DNA of 64,000 bases from Chloroflexota bacterium (GCA_014874475.1 JADBJJ010000012.1:160657-224656), one strand, 5' to 3'. Numbered from the stretch's first letter, positions 50,427-60,131 are shown. Notes: generated by a model not told the origin, from the sequence alone. Numbers and translations are program-made.

Positions 50427-53375
50427 TTATCTCAGCGGCACCGCCTCCCATCTCCGGTCGTCCATCGGGGGGAGGGGGGTCATGCGGAAGCGTTCGTAGG
50501 CCACCAGCGTGGCCCGTATGCTGCCACCCGCCCAGTCCGGTGCAATAGAAATGAGGTGGCGGTCCCGGACCCGCGAGCCTGCAATCCACTTCAGCGTCGG
50601 GACAGTGCCCAGCGCGGGCTGGCAATCGTGCGCGCCCAGGAAACGGCCCGCATCATCCATCAGCCGGACGCTGGTGGCGTTGTCGGTTGTCAGCGCGCGG
50701 AGCCCCACCAGAGTCACGTCCACCGTCATCCGCGCGCCAGGGGCGGCGGGGGAGGCCTGAACGCCCACCACCGCCATCTCGTCTCCCAGGGGCACAAAGC
50801 GGACATCGCCCGGCGGAACAACCAGCGGCACCCGCCACAGGGGCCAGCCCCATGGGCCTGCCGCTATCCGCTCCTTTCCCGTAGCATCGGTCAGAGAAAG
50901 GGAGAGCAGGCCATGAGCCGTCCCGGGGAGGTCCACTGCCACTGTCTGGTACGCGCCCTGGGGAAGGGCCGGTAGGCTGGCGGCCCCCTCTGCTCCGCCA
51001 GGGGCGCGGAGGTGCAGAGTCCCGCCGTCCGTCGGGCCGCGCCAGCGGAGATAGACCCGCAGGGTATCCGGGGCCGTCCGGTCGTAGTCGGCACCGACCA
51101 GAGTAGGCCCTCCGGCATAGGGGACGCGCTGGGGGTGGAGGGTGAAAGGCAGGCGGGCGGTAGGCTCCACATCCAGTTCGGTCAGGAGGGTGAACGGTTC
51201 GCCGTCGGCGGTGGGCAACGGCTCAAATCCGGCATCGGAGACGGTGTAGGCCCCCAGAACCAGCCGGTAACGGCCGGGCCGGAGAGTGGGGTAGAGGGGG
51301 AGCACCAGTCGCTCCCAGCGGATTTCGCCGAGCGCGACGTCTGCACCCAGGTAGCGGTCGGCCTGGGCGACCTCGCGCCCATCGGGGTCAGTCAGACGGA
51401 GAGTGAAGGACGGCGCGCGGTCGGAGAGGGCTGTCCGTCTCCAGGCCAGTATGACCTCCAGGGTTTGTCCGGCCCGGACTGGCGGGCCCGGAAGGCGGTA
51501 TCCCAGCAACTGGACGCCTTCGGCGAAGGAGGCGCCCGTGAGGGAGAGCGGGGCGGTTGCCTCCAGCGCGGGGCGACGATGGAGACGAAAGCCCGCGCCC
51601 ACCGGCTCGGCGCTGTAGCCGGAGAAGTCGTAGAAGTGGGTCAGCAGGAGAGGCCGGTCAGCGCCGACTTCCTCCACGCGCCGGAGCCAGGTAGCCCCGT
51701 AGTCCTCCCCGACGACGGGATAAACATACTCTACCGCCACATCGGGCCGCCGTCCCTCCACCTGCTGGAGGTACCAGAGCGGGGTCGCCCAGTGCCAGTC
51801 GGCCAGGATGACGGCGCCAGGAGGGGCAGCCTCCAGGAGTGGCTGGACCGTCTGGCGGGTGGACGTATCGGCGGCCAGTTCAGCGATGCTGAGATGCGCC
51901 TGGAGGTTGATGACGCCGGCCCAGAGGGCCAGCGCAGTCAGAAAGGGATATATTTTTACTGCGAAGGCCCGAAGACGCGGGGGACCGTTGGGATTTTCCC
52001 TTTGGGTCTTAGGGTCTTGGGGGTTTCCCCATCCGGCGGGGAGAAGGCCGACGGAGAGGGCAATGGGGAGGTAGGCTGGCATCAGATATTCCACCGTCTG
52101 CGGAGCCCGGTAGGTCAGAGTGACGTAGGTGTGGAGGAGGAAACTGCCCGCCAGCAGGAGGAAGAGCCGCCAGTCCCGCCGGAGGACGGTCAGAAGGCCC
52201 AGGAGCGTCAGGGCCAGAAGGAGGCCGTTGAACTGGAAGGTGAGGAGAGTAGGCAACAGGGCCAGACGGTGGGAAAAGTCCTGGAGGTTGGCGAAGGCGA
52301 ACATGTCCCCGGCGAAGCCCTTCGCCAGCACATGCCACAAGAAGCCCTGGAAGGTATCCAGGTCGGGCGGAGCCAGCGGCGCGCCGGCCGCGCCGCGGAG
52401 GGGGAGGTAGGCCATCGGTACGAGCAGCGCGGTCAGAAAGACCAGGGCGGGTCGCCACCACCGACGGGGCTGGAGGACCAGACGGGGGTCCAGACTCAGC
52501 AAGTACAGGAGAAAAAAGACGCCCACAAAGGCCAGGGAGGGGTGGTGCCCGATGCCCAATCCCATAGCCAGCGCCAACAGGAGGAGGTGCCGGGCACTTC
52601 TGGAATTGCTTGGCGCGTCTGTGGCGAGACGAGCCAAGGCGTAGAGAGCCAGGGCGGCGAAGAAGAGGGTGGGCATACGGATGTTAGCGATGGTGGCCTG
52701 GGCCCAGAAGGTGGTGGCGGAGCCCAGGGTCAGTGCGGCAGCCAGACCCCCTATGCGGGCCAGGCGGGGGGAAGCGCCCAGGTGTCGGACCCAGAGGCGG
52801 GTCGCCCGGGCCAGCCAGAGCAGGGTGACCACTGCCATCGGCGCGCTCATCAGGTTCAGCCGCAGCGCCGGGGTGCCGATCGGGACCAGTCGGATAAAGA
52901 GATGCCCGGCCATCGTGTAGAGGGGATAGCCGGGGGGGTGAGCCACACCCAGGAGCGCGGCCGCCAACTGAAACTCGCCGCTATCGGCGGGGAGGACGTC
53001 CCGGGAGAGCGTGGCCAGGTAGAGGGCGAGGAAAAGGATGCAGATCCCCGCGTCGGCCAGATGGTCGGCCCGGCGGTCGGAGAGGAGGGGCGGGCGGTCG
53101 CTTTCCCGCAGAGATTCTATCGCCCAGATCAGGCATGCGATGCTCCCCCATACCGGGAGCGAAAGCCGCCAGGGCCAGAGAACGGCCACCAGGAACACCA
53201 TTGCGGACCAGCCAGTGATTGAGGCCCGGCGTCGGGCCAGGAGAAACCCCGCCGCTCCCCCTCCCAGCATCAGCACCAGAATGACCGGCACTGGGAGCGG
53301 AACGTCCGGTATCTCCAGCAGGAAGCGGGCCACCGCCAGCCCCAGAAGGATGCCGTAGCCGATATTGAGATGCAT
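50427..53375 (-). CDS. DUF2723 family membrane protein (GT-C-like)
   Basis: LSRDVLPADSGEFQLAAALLGVAHPPGYPLYTMAGHLFIRLVPIG. Confidence 0.87.
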   Translation of the reverse strand: MHLNIGYGILLGLAVARFLLEIPDVPLPVPVILVLMLGGGAAGFLLARRRASITGWSAMVFLVAVLWPWRLSLPVWGSIACLIWAIESLRESDRPPLLSDRRADHLADAGICILFLALYLATLSRDVLPADSGEFQLAAALLGVAHPPGYPLYTMAGHLFIRLVPIGTPALRLNLMSAPMAVVTLLWLARATRLWVRHLGASPRLARIGGLAAALTLGSATTFWAQATIANIRMPTLFFAALALYALARLATDAPSNSRSARHLLLLALAMGLGIGHHPSLAFVGVFFLLYLLSLDPRLVLQPRRWWRPALVFLTALLVPMAYLPLRGAAGAPLAPPDLDTFQGFLWHVLAKGFAGDMFAFANLQDFSHRLALLPTLLTFQFNGLLLALTLLGLLTVLRRDWRLFLLLAGSFLLHTYVTLTYRAPQTVEYLMPAYLPIALSVGLLPAGWGNPQDPKTQRENPNGPPRLRAFAVKIYPFLTALALWAGVINLQAHLSIAELAADTSTRQTVQPLLEAAPPGAVILADWHWATPLWYLQQVEGRRPDVAVEYVYPVVGEDYGATWLRRVEEVGADRPLLLTHFYDFSGYSAEPVGAGFRLHRRPALEATAPLSLTGASFAEGVQLLGYRLPGPPVRAGQTLEVILAWRRTALSDRAPSFTLRLTDPDGREVAQADRYLGADVALGEIRWERLVLPLYPTLRPGRYRLVLGAYTVSDAGFEPLPTADGEPFTLLTELDVEPTARLPFTLHPQRVPYAGGPTLVGADYDRTAPDTLRVYLRWRGPTDGGTLHLRAPGGAEGAASLPALPQGAYQTVAVDLPGTAHGLLSLSLTDATGKERIAAGPWGWPLWRVPLVVPPGDVRFVPLGDEMAVVGVQASPAAPGARMTVDVTLVGLRALTTDNATSVRLMDDAGRFLGAHDCQPALGTVPTLKWIAGSRVRDRHLISIAPDWAGGSIRATLVAYERFRMTPLPPMDDRRWEAVPLR

Positions 53376-53432
53376 CGGGGAGAATTATACCATATTATGA
53401 CCGCCGGGGTAGGCAGCCATGGCGAAACCCAC

Positions 53433-53461
53433 TTTACAAAATTGGCATTGTAGGCTATAAT
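53433..53461 (+). promoter_or_regulatory. Consensus sigma70-type promoter
   Basis: TTTACA - 17 bp - TATAAT. Confidence 0.7.
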
Positions 53462-53466
53462 AAAAC

Positions 53467-53601
53467 CACACGGCTGAGAGGGTAACCCCCTCTCAGTCGT
53501 TGCGCATAAGGGGGGTGACGTGCCGCACGGTAGTAGCCCCGAGTCCTTTTCTTTTAATGATATTTGCCTGCCCTCTTCCAGGGGCGGGCATTTGGATTTT
53601 T
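53467..53601 (+). ncRNA. Candidate structured small RNA / leader between a strong promoter and a terminator
   Basis: CGGCTGAGAGGG-TAACC-CCCTCTCAGTCG 12-bp stem (one G-U) near 5' end; 3' terminator-like hairpin. Confidence 0.45.
53565..53601 (+). terminator. Intrinsic terminator-like hairpin upstream of greA
   Basis: TGCCTGCCCT-CTTCCA-GGGGCGGGCA (10-bp stem, two wobbles) followed by TTTGGATTTTT. Confidence 0.6.
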
Positions 53602-53665
53602 AGACGCAATGTAACGGTTTCATTCACCAGTGACACATCGTTTATCCCAGGAGAGACCCGACGAT

Positions 53666-54133
53666 ATGGCCGAACAAGTTGTCTATCTGACTCGCCAAGG
53701 ATACGAACGCCTGAAGGCGGAACTGGAGTACCTGCGGACAGTGCGCCGCCAGGAAGTCGCGCGTCGGCTCCACGAGGCTCTTGCCGAGGGAGACGTTCTG
53801 GAGAACGCCGAACTGGAAGCCGCGCGCAACGAGCAGGCCTTTGTAGAAGGCCGCATTATGGAACTGGAGACGCTCCTGGGCACCGCGGAGATCGTGGAGG
53901 ACGAGAGACCCACCGGAATCGTGAATGTGGGCAGCCGGGTGACCGTTGTAGAAGGCGACAATCCCCCGGAGACCTACCACATCGTCGGGCCCGCGGAGGC
54001 CGACCCCTCCCAGGGGCGAATCTCCTATGAGTCTCCCCTCGGGAAAGCTCTCTTGGGGCATCAGGTCGGGGACGAGGTCCGGGTCAACGCGCCGGCCCGG
54101 GTGATGGTGTTTCGGATTGTAGAAATCGCCTGA
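53666..54133 (+). CDS. greA: Transcription elongation factor GreA
   Basis: VYLTRQGYERLKAELEYLRTVRRQEVARRLHEALAEGDVLENAELEAARNEQAFVEGRI. Confidence 0.95.
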   Translation: MAEQVVYLTRQGYERLKAELEYLRTVRRQEVARRLHEALAEGDVLENAELEAARNEQAFVEGRIMELETLLGTAEIVEDERPTGIVNVGSRVTVVEGDNPPETYHIVGPAEADPSQGRISYESPLGKALLGHQVGDEVRVNAPARVMVFRIVEIA

Positions 54134-54150
54134 GCAGTTAGGGGCAACGG

Positions 54151-55653
54151 ATGGAACTGGACGACCTGGAGCGGCAGCGTCTGGAGAAGTTACAGCGGCT
54201 GCAGGCCCGGGGTTGGGACCCGTACCCGCCTCGGGCGGAGCGGACCCATACCGCTGCTCAGGCCATTGCCCTCTATGAGGCTGGCGGCGAAGACCAGGAG
54301 GTCACTATCACCGGTCGGCTGCGCAGCATCCGGGTGATGGGCAAGGCCACTTTCGCCCATGTGGAGGACGAGAGCGGAAAAATCCAGATTCTCCTCCGCC
54401 TCAACCTTTTGGGCGAAGAGGTCTATGAAGCCTTTGAGCGGGACTTTGATCTGGGGGACTTCGTGGAGGCAAAGGGCCGCCTGATGCGCACCCGTACCGG
54501 TGAGATTACTGTGGAGGTCACCCGCCTGCGGATGCTGGCGAAGGCCCTGACCCCTCTCCCCTGGGGCAAGGAACAGCAGATCGGCGACCGGGTTGTCCGC
54601 TATTCCGCCCTCACCGATGTGGAGGAGCGGTACCGCCAGCGCTATGCCGACCTGGCGGTTCACCCCGAAGTCCGCGAGATTTTCCGCATCCGCGCCCGCA
54701 CGATTGCCGTCATTCGGCGCTTCCTGGACGAGCGGGGTTTCCTGGAAGTGGAGACCCCCATCCTTCAGCCGGTCTACGGTGGGGCGGCGGCCCGCCCCTT
54801 TATCACCCACCACAATCAGTTGAATCAGGACCTCTACCTGCGTATCTCAGACGAACTCTATCTCAAGCGGCTTCTGGTGGGCGGTTTTGAGCGGGTCTAT
54901 GAAATCGGCCGCGACTTCCGCAACGAGGGCGTCTCCTTCAAGCACAACCCCGAATTCACCATGCTGGAGTTCTATGCCGCCTACCTGGACTATCGGGCAG
55001 TGATGGACCTCTGCGAGGAGATGGTCTCCACCGTGGCGCGGGAAGTGCTGGGAACTACCGTCATCACCTACCAGGGCCATACTATAGACCTGGCCCCACC
55101 CTGGCGGCGGATGACCCTGCGGGAAGCCATCCTGCAGGCCAGCGGCATTGATTACACCCAGTACCCTACCGCCGACGCCCTTTATGAGGCCCTTCGCGCG
55201 GCCGGGATCCCCGCCCAGCCCGGACAGACCTGGGGCAAGTTGATTGACAAAGAACTCCTGAGCGGGCTGGTGGAGCCGAATCTGATTCAGCCTACCATTT
55301 TGTACGATTACCCGCGCGACATCTCACCCCTGGCAAAGGCCAAGCCGGATGACCCTACTCACGTGGAGCGGTTTGAGGCCTTCATCGGCGGGATGGAGGT
55401 TGCCAACGCCTTCAGCGAATTGAACGACCCCCTGGACCAGGAGCAGCGATTCCTGGAGATGCGGCGGCTTTATCGGGCAGAGGACGAAGAGGCCCACCCG
55501 ATGGATGAGGACTACGTCCGGGCAATGATGTACGGCATGCCCCCCAACGGCGGCTTTGGGATGGGCATTGACCGGCTGGTTATGCTCTTTACCGACCGCT
55601 CTTCTATCCGGGAGGTCATTCTCTTTCCTCACTTGCGGCCCAGGGAGGCGTGA
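54151..55653 (+). CDS. lysS: Lysyl-tRNA synthetase, class II
   Basis: RQRYADLAVHPEVR...FLEVETPILQPVYGGAAARPFITHHNQLNQDLYLRISDELYLKRLLVGGFERVYEIGRDFRNEGVSFKHNPEFTMLEFYAAY. Confidence 0.97.
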   Translation: MELDDLERQRLEKLQRLQARGWDPYPPRAERTHTAAQAIALYEAGGEDQEVTITGRLRSIRVMGKATFAHVEDESGKIQILLRLNLLGEEVYEAFERDFDLGDFVEAKGRLMRTRTGEITVEVTRLRMLAKALTPLPWGKEQQIGDRVVRYSALTDVEERYRQRYADLAVHPEVREIFRIRARTIAVIRRFLDERGFLEVETPILQPVYGGAAARPFITHHNQLNQDLYLRISDELYLKRLLVGGFERVYEIGRDFRNEGVSFKHNPEFTMLEFYAAYLDYRAVMDLCEEMVSTVAREVLGTTVITYQGHTIDLAPPWRRMTLREAILQASGIDYTQYPTADALYEALRAAGIPAQPGQTWGKLIDKELLSGLVEPNLIQPTILYDYPRDISPLAKAKPDDPTHVERFEAFIGGMEVANAFSELNDPLDQEQRFLEMRRLYRAEDEEAHPMDEDYVRAMMYGMPPNGGFGMGIDRLVMLFTDRSSIREVILFPHLRPREA

Positions 55654-55672
55654 GACGTGAGGCGTGAGCAGT
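55645..55672. repeat. Degenerate heptad repeat, 4 units
   Basis: gaggcgt gagacgt gaggcgt gagcagt at the lysS 3' end, contains the lysS TGA. Confidence 0.75.
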
Positions 55673-55675
55673 GAT

Positions 55676-56953
55676 ATGCTGGATATTAATCTTCTGCGGA
55701 AAGACCCTCAACGGGTCCGGGATGCGCTGGTGTCCCGAAATGAGGACCCCGCGCTGGTGGATTGCATCCTGGAAATAGACAGCCGCTGGCGAGACTTGCT
55801 GACCCAAGTGGAGGAACTGCGCGCCGAGCGCAATCGGACTTCCAGAGAAATCCCTCGCATCCAGGACCCGGCCCGGCGGGAAGCCCTGATTGCCCGGATG
55901 CGCGCCGTAGGTGACCGTATTGCCGAACTGGAAGCCCGGGTGCGCGCCGCTGAGACGGAACGAGATGGCCTTCTCCTCCACCTGCCTAATATCCCCCACT
56001 CCTCTGTCCCTGTCGGCCCGGATGCGAGCGCTAACGTCATCGTGCGGGAATGGGGGACGCCGCGCGCCTTTGACTTTGATCCGCTTCCTCACTGGGACCT
56101 GGGGCCGGAATTGGGCATCCTGGATTTTGACCGGGGAGTCCGGCTGGCCGGGAGCCGCTTCTATGTCCTCTGGGGCGCCGGGGCTCTCCTGGAGCGGGCC
56201 CTCATTGCCTGGATGCTCCACGTCCATACCCGCGAGCACGGCTATACCGAGGCCTATCTTCCCTTCGTGGTCCGGCGGGAATGCCTGGTGGGGGCTGGAC
56301 AACTCCCCAAGTTTGAGGACAATCTCTACCACAACGGGGAGGACGATCTCTGGCTGGTGCCGACCGCCGAGGTCCCGCTGACCAATCTCCACCGGGACGA
56401 AATTCTCCCTGCCGACGCGCTGCCCCTCAAGTACGTCGCCTACACTCCCTGCTTCCGCAAGGAGAAGATGAGCGCCGGGCGGGACGTCCGGGGGATCAAG
56501 CGCGGCCACCAGTTTGACAAGGTGGAGATGTACCAGTTCACCACCCCGGAGGCTAGTGACGCCGCGCTGGAGGAGATGTTGGAGCACGCGCTGGACCTCT
56601 GCCGACGGCTGGAGATTCCCCACCGCGTTGTCCAACTCTGCACCGGCGACCTGGGCTTCACCGCGGCCAAAACCTACGACATTGAAATGTGGGCTCCAGG
56701 CTGCGGGGAGTGGCTGGAGGTCAGTTCGGTCAGCAACTGCGAGGAGTTTCAGGCCCGCAGGGCCAACATCCGCTACCGGCCTGCTCCCGATGCCCGCCCC
56801 CGTTTCGTCCACACCCTCAACGGCTCGGGCCTGGCGCTCCCGCGTGTCGTCATCGCCATTCTGGAAAATTATCAGCAGGCCGACGGTTCCGTCGTGGTGC
56901 CGGAGGCCCTGCGGCCCTGGATGGGTGGTATAGACCGCATCGCCGAGCGATAG
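55676..56953 (+). CDS. serS: Seryl-tRNA synthetase
   Basis: MLDINLLRKDPQRVRDALVSR...YTPCFRKEKMSAGRDVRGIKRGHQFDKVEMYQFT. Confidence 0.97.
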   Translation: MLDINLLRKDPQRVRDALVSRNEDPALVDCILEIDSRWRDLLTQVEELRAERNRTSREIPRIQDPARREALIARMRAVGDRIAELEARVRAAETERDGLLLHLPNIPHSSVPVGPDASANVIVREWGTPRAFDFDPLPHWDLGPELGILDFDRGVRLAGSRFYVLWGAGALLERALIAWMLHVHTREHGYTEAYLPFVVRRECLVGAGQLPKFEDNLYHNGEDDLWLVPTAEVPLTNLHRDEILPADALPLKYVAYTPCFRKEKMSAGRDVRGIKRGHQFDKVEMYQFTTPEASDAALEEMLEHALDLCRRLEIPHRVVQLCTGDLGFTAAKTYDIEMWAPGCGEWLEVSSVSNCEEFQARRANIRYRPAPDARPRFVHTLNGSGLALPRVVIAILENYQQADGSVVVPEALRPWMGGIDRIAER

Positions 56954-56994
56954 GAGATTGGCCGAAATCGCAGAGGGAGATTACCCCATTTCTT

Positions 56995-57843
56995 TTATTT
57001 CCGCGTGACTGGAACCGCTACGGCGAACACCTCCCGCTCAAAGAACCAGCGGAAGGGTGGCCAGTGGAACAGGATATAGCGGGCCAGGCGGAAGATGAGG
57101 CCTTCTTGCCGGTGCTGTGGCGGTGTACCCAGCCAGACCCGGGCGCGAAATCCGTTGCGACGCAGCACCCGCCACAGACTAAAAAGGCTCTGCTCGTTGA
57201 CGTGCACATCCACATTGGCGGGGATCAGCGCCCGGGGATTGCGGGGGTATGCCGCTCCCTGCCCCATCAGAATCCGCACCAGCCGAACCACCGGGTAGGC
57301 GTAGCGGTCGTACCAGGCGTTGGGGGCGGTGTGGATGACCAGCCGACCGTTCGGTTTGAGGACCCGGCGCGCTTCCCGCAGGGCCTGGTCCAGTTCCCAC
57401 GGGTAGAGGTGCTCCACGATGTCAAACATGAGCACCCGGTCAAAGGTGCCGTCGGCGAAGGGAAGACGCCGGGCATCGGCCTGGTAGACACCTGCCGCCT
57501 CCCCGTCTACCATCGCCTGTCGGGAGAGAACAACGGCGGCGCGCGCATAGTCAATCCCGTGCGCCTCCGCACCGGTCCGGGTACAATGACGCAGGATCTC
57601 CCCCCGCCCGCATCCCACGTCCAGCACCTGCATCCCCGGGCTGATGCCTGCCACCGCAAAGGCGGCCTGCAGCCGACGGGAAAGTTCCCGCCCCTCCGTG
57701 GCGACGAATTCTTCGTACCCCTCGCAAACGGAGAGGAAGTACTCCTGGTCATACCGGTCTGGCGGCACCGATGGGCCCGCCACCCCGGATGAATTCGGAT
57801 TTTTGATATGATTCACGGCGAATTCCCACCTCGTGGAAACCAT
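56995..57843 (-). CDS. Class I SAM-dependent methyltransferase
   Basis: MQVLDVGCGRGEILRHCTRTGAEAHGIDYARAAV...FDRVLMFDIVEHL. Confidence 0.85.
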   Translation of the reverse strand: MVSTRWEFAVNHIKNPNSSGVAGPSVPPDRYDQEYFLSVCEGYEEFVATEGRELSRRLQAAFAVAGISPGMQVLDVGCGRGEILRHCTRTGAEAHGIDYARAAVVLSRQAMVDGEAAGVYQADARRLPFADGTFDRVLMFDIVEHLYPWELDQALREARRVLKPNGRLVIHTAPNAWYDRYAYPVVRLVRILMGQGAAYPRNPRALIPANVDVHVNEQSLFSLWRVLRRNGFRARVWLGTPPQHRQEGLIFRLARYILFHWPPFRWFFEREVFAVAVPVTRK

Positions 57844-57862
57844 CAGTTTTTTGTAACTGTTC

Positions 57863-57956
57863 AGCCCTTACCTCACCCCCCAGCCCCTTTCCTCTCCTGC
57901 GCGCCCTTCGTCAGCGGGAGAGGGGATGGGGAGCAGGGCTGGGGAACCAGGCTCAG
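57863..57956. repeat. Palindromic CCCTCTCC/GGAGAGGG-type intergenic repeat
   Basis: cccttacctcaccccccagcccctttcctctcctgcgcgcccttcgtcagcgggagaggggatggggagcagggctgggg, self-complementary arms. Confidence 0.7.
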
Positions 57957-59581
57957 GTCTCACGGCTGGAACAGTTACGTTTTTTACCCTGTGGTAATAC
58001 CTTTCTGCGCAAAGCATCGGTCAGAGCAGCCCGCAGCAGGTGGAGTTCTTCCACCCGCAGGGCCATGCTCAGGAGGACGTAGGCAGCGCCCGCCAGCCCT
58101 CCAGCCCCGCCGATGACCAGAAGTTCCCCCCACAGGCCTGGCCCGACCCGTACTTCCAGGAATCGGGCCACCCCCCATGCGACCATCACCAGCGCCAGCG
58201 AAGCGACCGTCACCCGAAACAGTAACCCCCACACCCCTGAGGCTCCCAGTCCCCCCAGACGGCGGTGGGTGAGGTAGAGCATGGTCAGCGCGTGGGCTGC
58301 CCATTTCCCGGAGTTGACCAGGACCAAGAGCGGGAGCGTCAGGATTCCGGCAGCCGCCAGCGCGACCGCCGTTATCGCATAGAGGACGGTCGTCCCGATG
58401 CCCACCAGTGCCGGCGTCCAGGTGTCCTTGCGGGCGTAGAAGGCGAAGATGAGTACCTGGTCCACCGCCGCAAACAGTAGGCCGGGGAGATGGCAGCGCA
58501 GCGCCTCCGCCACGGCCAGCGTATCGGCGCGGGTGAATCCCCCGTGCTCAAAGACGAGCGCCACAAGGGGAACTGAGAGGACCAGCAGGGCGGCGGTCGC
58601 CGGGGTGATCAGGAACAGGACCAGGCGAAGCCCTTGGGAAAGAGTGGCCCGGAAGAGGGAAGGGTTCGGCTCGGTGGCCTGTCGGGAAAGGGTGGGCAGA
58701 ATCGCCAGGGAGATGGCCACAACGACCATCCCTAGCGGGAACTGGATAATCTGCGCCGCGTATTCCATCCAAGCGATGGCGGAGCCGCTGATGTGGGAAG
58801 CCAGGTGGTAACTGAGCACCACCGAGAGCATGTTGTCCACGATCAGACCGATCAGAACGGGCAGGTAGAGTTGTCCGATGCGCCGGAGCGCCGGGTGGCG
58901 CAGGTCCAGGGCAAGATGGAGACGGGCATCCCGCAGGCCGGGCAGTTGGAGGGCGACCTGGAGAATGGACCCTACCACCAGCCCCAGGGCCATGCTGCGG
59001 ACTCCCCACCACCGTCCCAGCAGGAGAGTCGTCACCACGAGCGACGCGTTGAAAATCGCGGCGGTAAAGGCGGGAAAGGCGAAGCGCTGGAGCGCGTAGA
59101 GGGCAGCCGAGAAGACGCCAGCCAAGTTGAGGAAGAGAAGGGCAGGGAGAACGATGCGCAGGAGTTCTGTTGCCAGCCTCTGGTCGGCGGGGGCCAAACC
59201 GCCAGCCATCAGCCAGACCAGTTGGGGGGCAAAGATTTCTCCCAAAAGCAGGAAAATGCTCACAATCAGGGTAATAGCGCTGGTCAGCAAGGCCAGCAGG
59301 CGCCACAGTTCGGCCCGGTGCTCCTGGGTGGCGTAGTCGGAGAAGACGGGGACCAGCGCGGAACTGATCATTCCGCCCACCAGTAGGTCATACATCGTGG
59401 TGGGGACGCGGACGGCGGCGTTGAGGGCACTGACGGAGGAGTCGGCCCCGAACAGGCCCGACTTGACCATCTCCCGGAGCAATCCCAGGATCCGGCTGGC
59501 GATGTTGCCCAGGGAGATGAGGCCGGCGGCCTGGGTCATCTCTACGTGCTCACCGATTGCGGAGCCTTCCGGTGGCGTCAT
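57953..59581 (-). CDS. murJ: Lipid II flippase MurJ (MviN family)
   Basis: LISLGNIASRILGLLREMVKSGLFGADSSVSALNAAVRVPTTMYDLLVGGMISSALVPVFSDYA; about 14 TM. Confidence 0.93.
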   Translation of the reverse strand: MTPPEGSAIGEHVEMTQAAGLISLGNIASRILGLLREMVKSGLFGADSSVSALNAAVRVPTTMYDLLVGGMISSALVPVFSDYATQEHRAELWRLLALLTSAITLIVSIFLLLGEIFAPQLVWLMAGGLAPADQRLATELLRIVLPALLFLNLAGVFSAALYALQRFAFPAFTAAIFNASLVVTTLLLGRWWGVRSMALGLVVGSILQVALQLPGLRDARLHLALDLRHPALRRIGQLYLPVLIGLIVDNMLSVVLSYHLASHISGSAIAWMEYAAQIIQFPLGMVVVAISLAILPTLSRQATEPNPSLFRATLSQGLRLVLFLITPATAALLVLSVPLVALVFEHGGFTRADTLAVAEALRCHLPGLLFAAVDQVLIFAFYARKDTWTPALVGIGTTVLYAITAVALAAAGILTLPLLVLVNSGKWAAHALTMLYLTHRRLGGLGASGVWGLLFRVTVASLALVMVAWGVARFLEVRVGPGLWGELLVIGGAGGLAGAAYVLLSMALRVEELHLLRAALTDALRRKVLPQGKKRNCSSRET

Positions 59582-59671
59582 CTGGTCCTCGGCATATGCT
59601 CACCCCGGCGCCCGCAAGGGGGAACCCCGACGTTTGCCGCGGTTCCGGCAGTATGCCAACCCCCCATCTCG

Positions 59672-60004
59672 TTATGGCGCGAGTCGCCGTTCATATCGTT
59701 CATAATAGCCCAGGAGGCGACCATCGGCGCTCCGGATAGCCCGCATATAGACCCGATATCGCTCGTTCTCGTAGATGAACCGTTCCTCTGCGCCACTCCG
59801 CAGTTCTTCCAGAACCTGGAGGATAATTTCCCGCGAGCGCGAGTTATGACAATCCAGCAGCGACTGATTCAGAAGAGTTTCGCCCCCTTTATAGTGGGCG
59901 ATGGCGGCTCGGTTCATGTAGCGGATGACGTGGTCTGTATCGGCAACCAGAATCGGCTCCGGCAGACTATCCAGAATGGCAGCCAGCAGACTGATATCGG
60001 ACAT
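59672..60004 (-). CDS. Small stand-alone PAS-domain protein
   Basis: MSDISLLAAILDSLPEPILVADTDHVIRYMNRAAIAHYKGGETLLNQSLLDCHN... Confidence 0.65.
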   Translation of the reverse strand: MSDISLLAAILDSLPEPILVADTDHVIRYMNRAAIAHYKGGETLLNQSLLDCHNSRSREIILQVLEELRSGAEERFIYENERYRVYMRAIRSADGRLLGYYERYERRLAP

Positions 60005-60028
60005 CGGGGACTCCTGGTGGTAGAACAA

Positions 60029-60057
60029 CAAACCGGCTGGTCGTTCCAGCCGGTTTG
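60029..60057 (-). terminator. Hairpin directly 3' of tRNA-Val
   Basis: CAAACCGGCTGG-5 nt-CCAGCCGGTTTG perfect 12-bp stem followed (minus strand) by TTGTTGTTC. Confidence 0.55.
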
Positions 60058-60131
60058 TGGGCGGTACAGGACTTGAACCTGTGACCTCCACGATGTCAAC
60101 GTGGCGCTCTGGCCATCTGAGCTAACCGCCC
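60058..60131 (-). tRNA. tRNA-Val (anticodon GAC), CCA not encoded
   Basis: GGGCGGTTAGCTCAGATGGCCAGAGCGCCACGTTGACATCGTGGAGGTCACAGGTTCAAGTCCTGTACCGCCCA folds as a cloverleaf; anticodon loop TTGACAT. Confidence 0.95.

Noticed and set aside
51012-53222. 736-aa plus-strand ORF opposite the DUF2723 gene
   Set aside because: Shadow ORF with Glu/Gly/Gln-rich low-complexity composition; the opposite strand has a coherent membrane protein.
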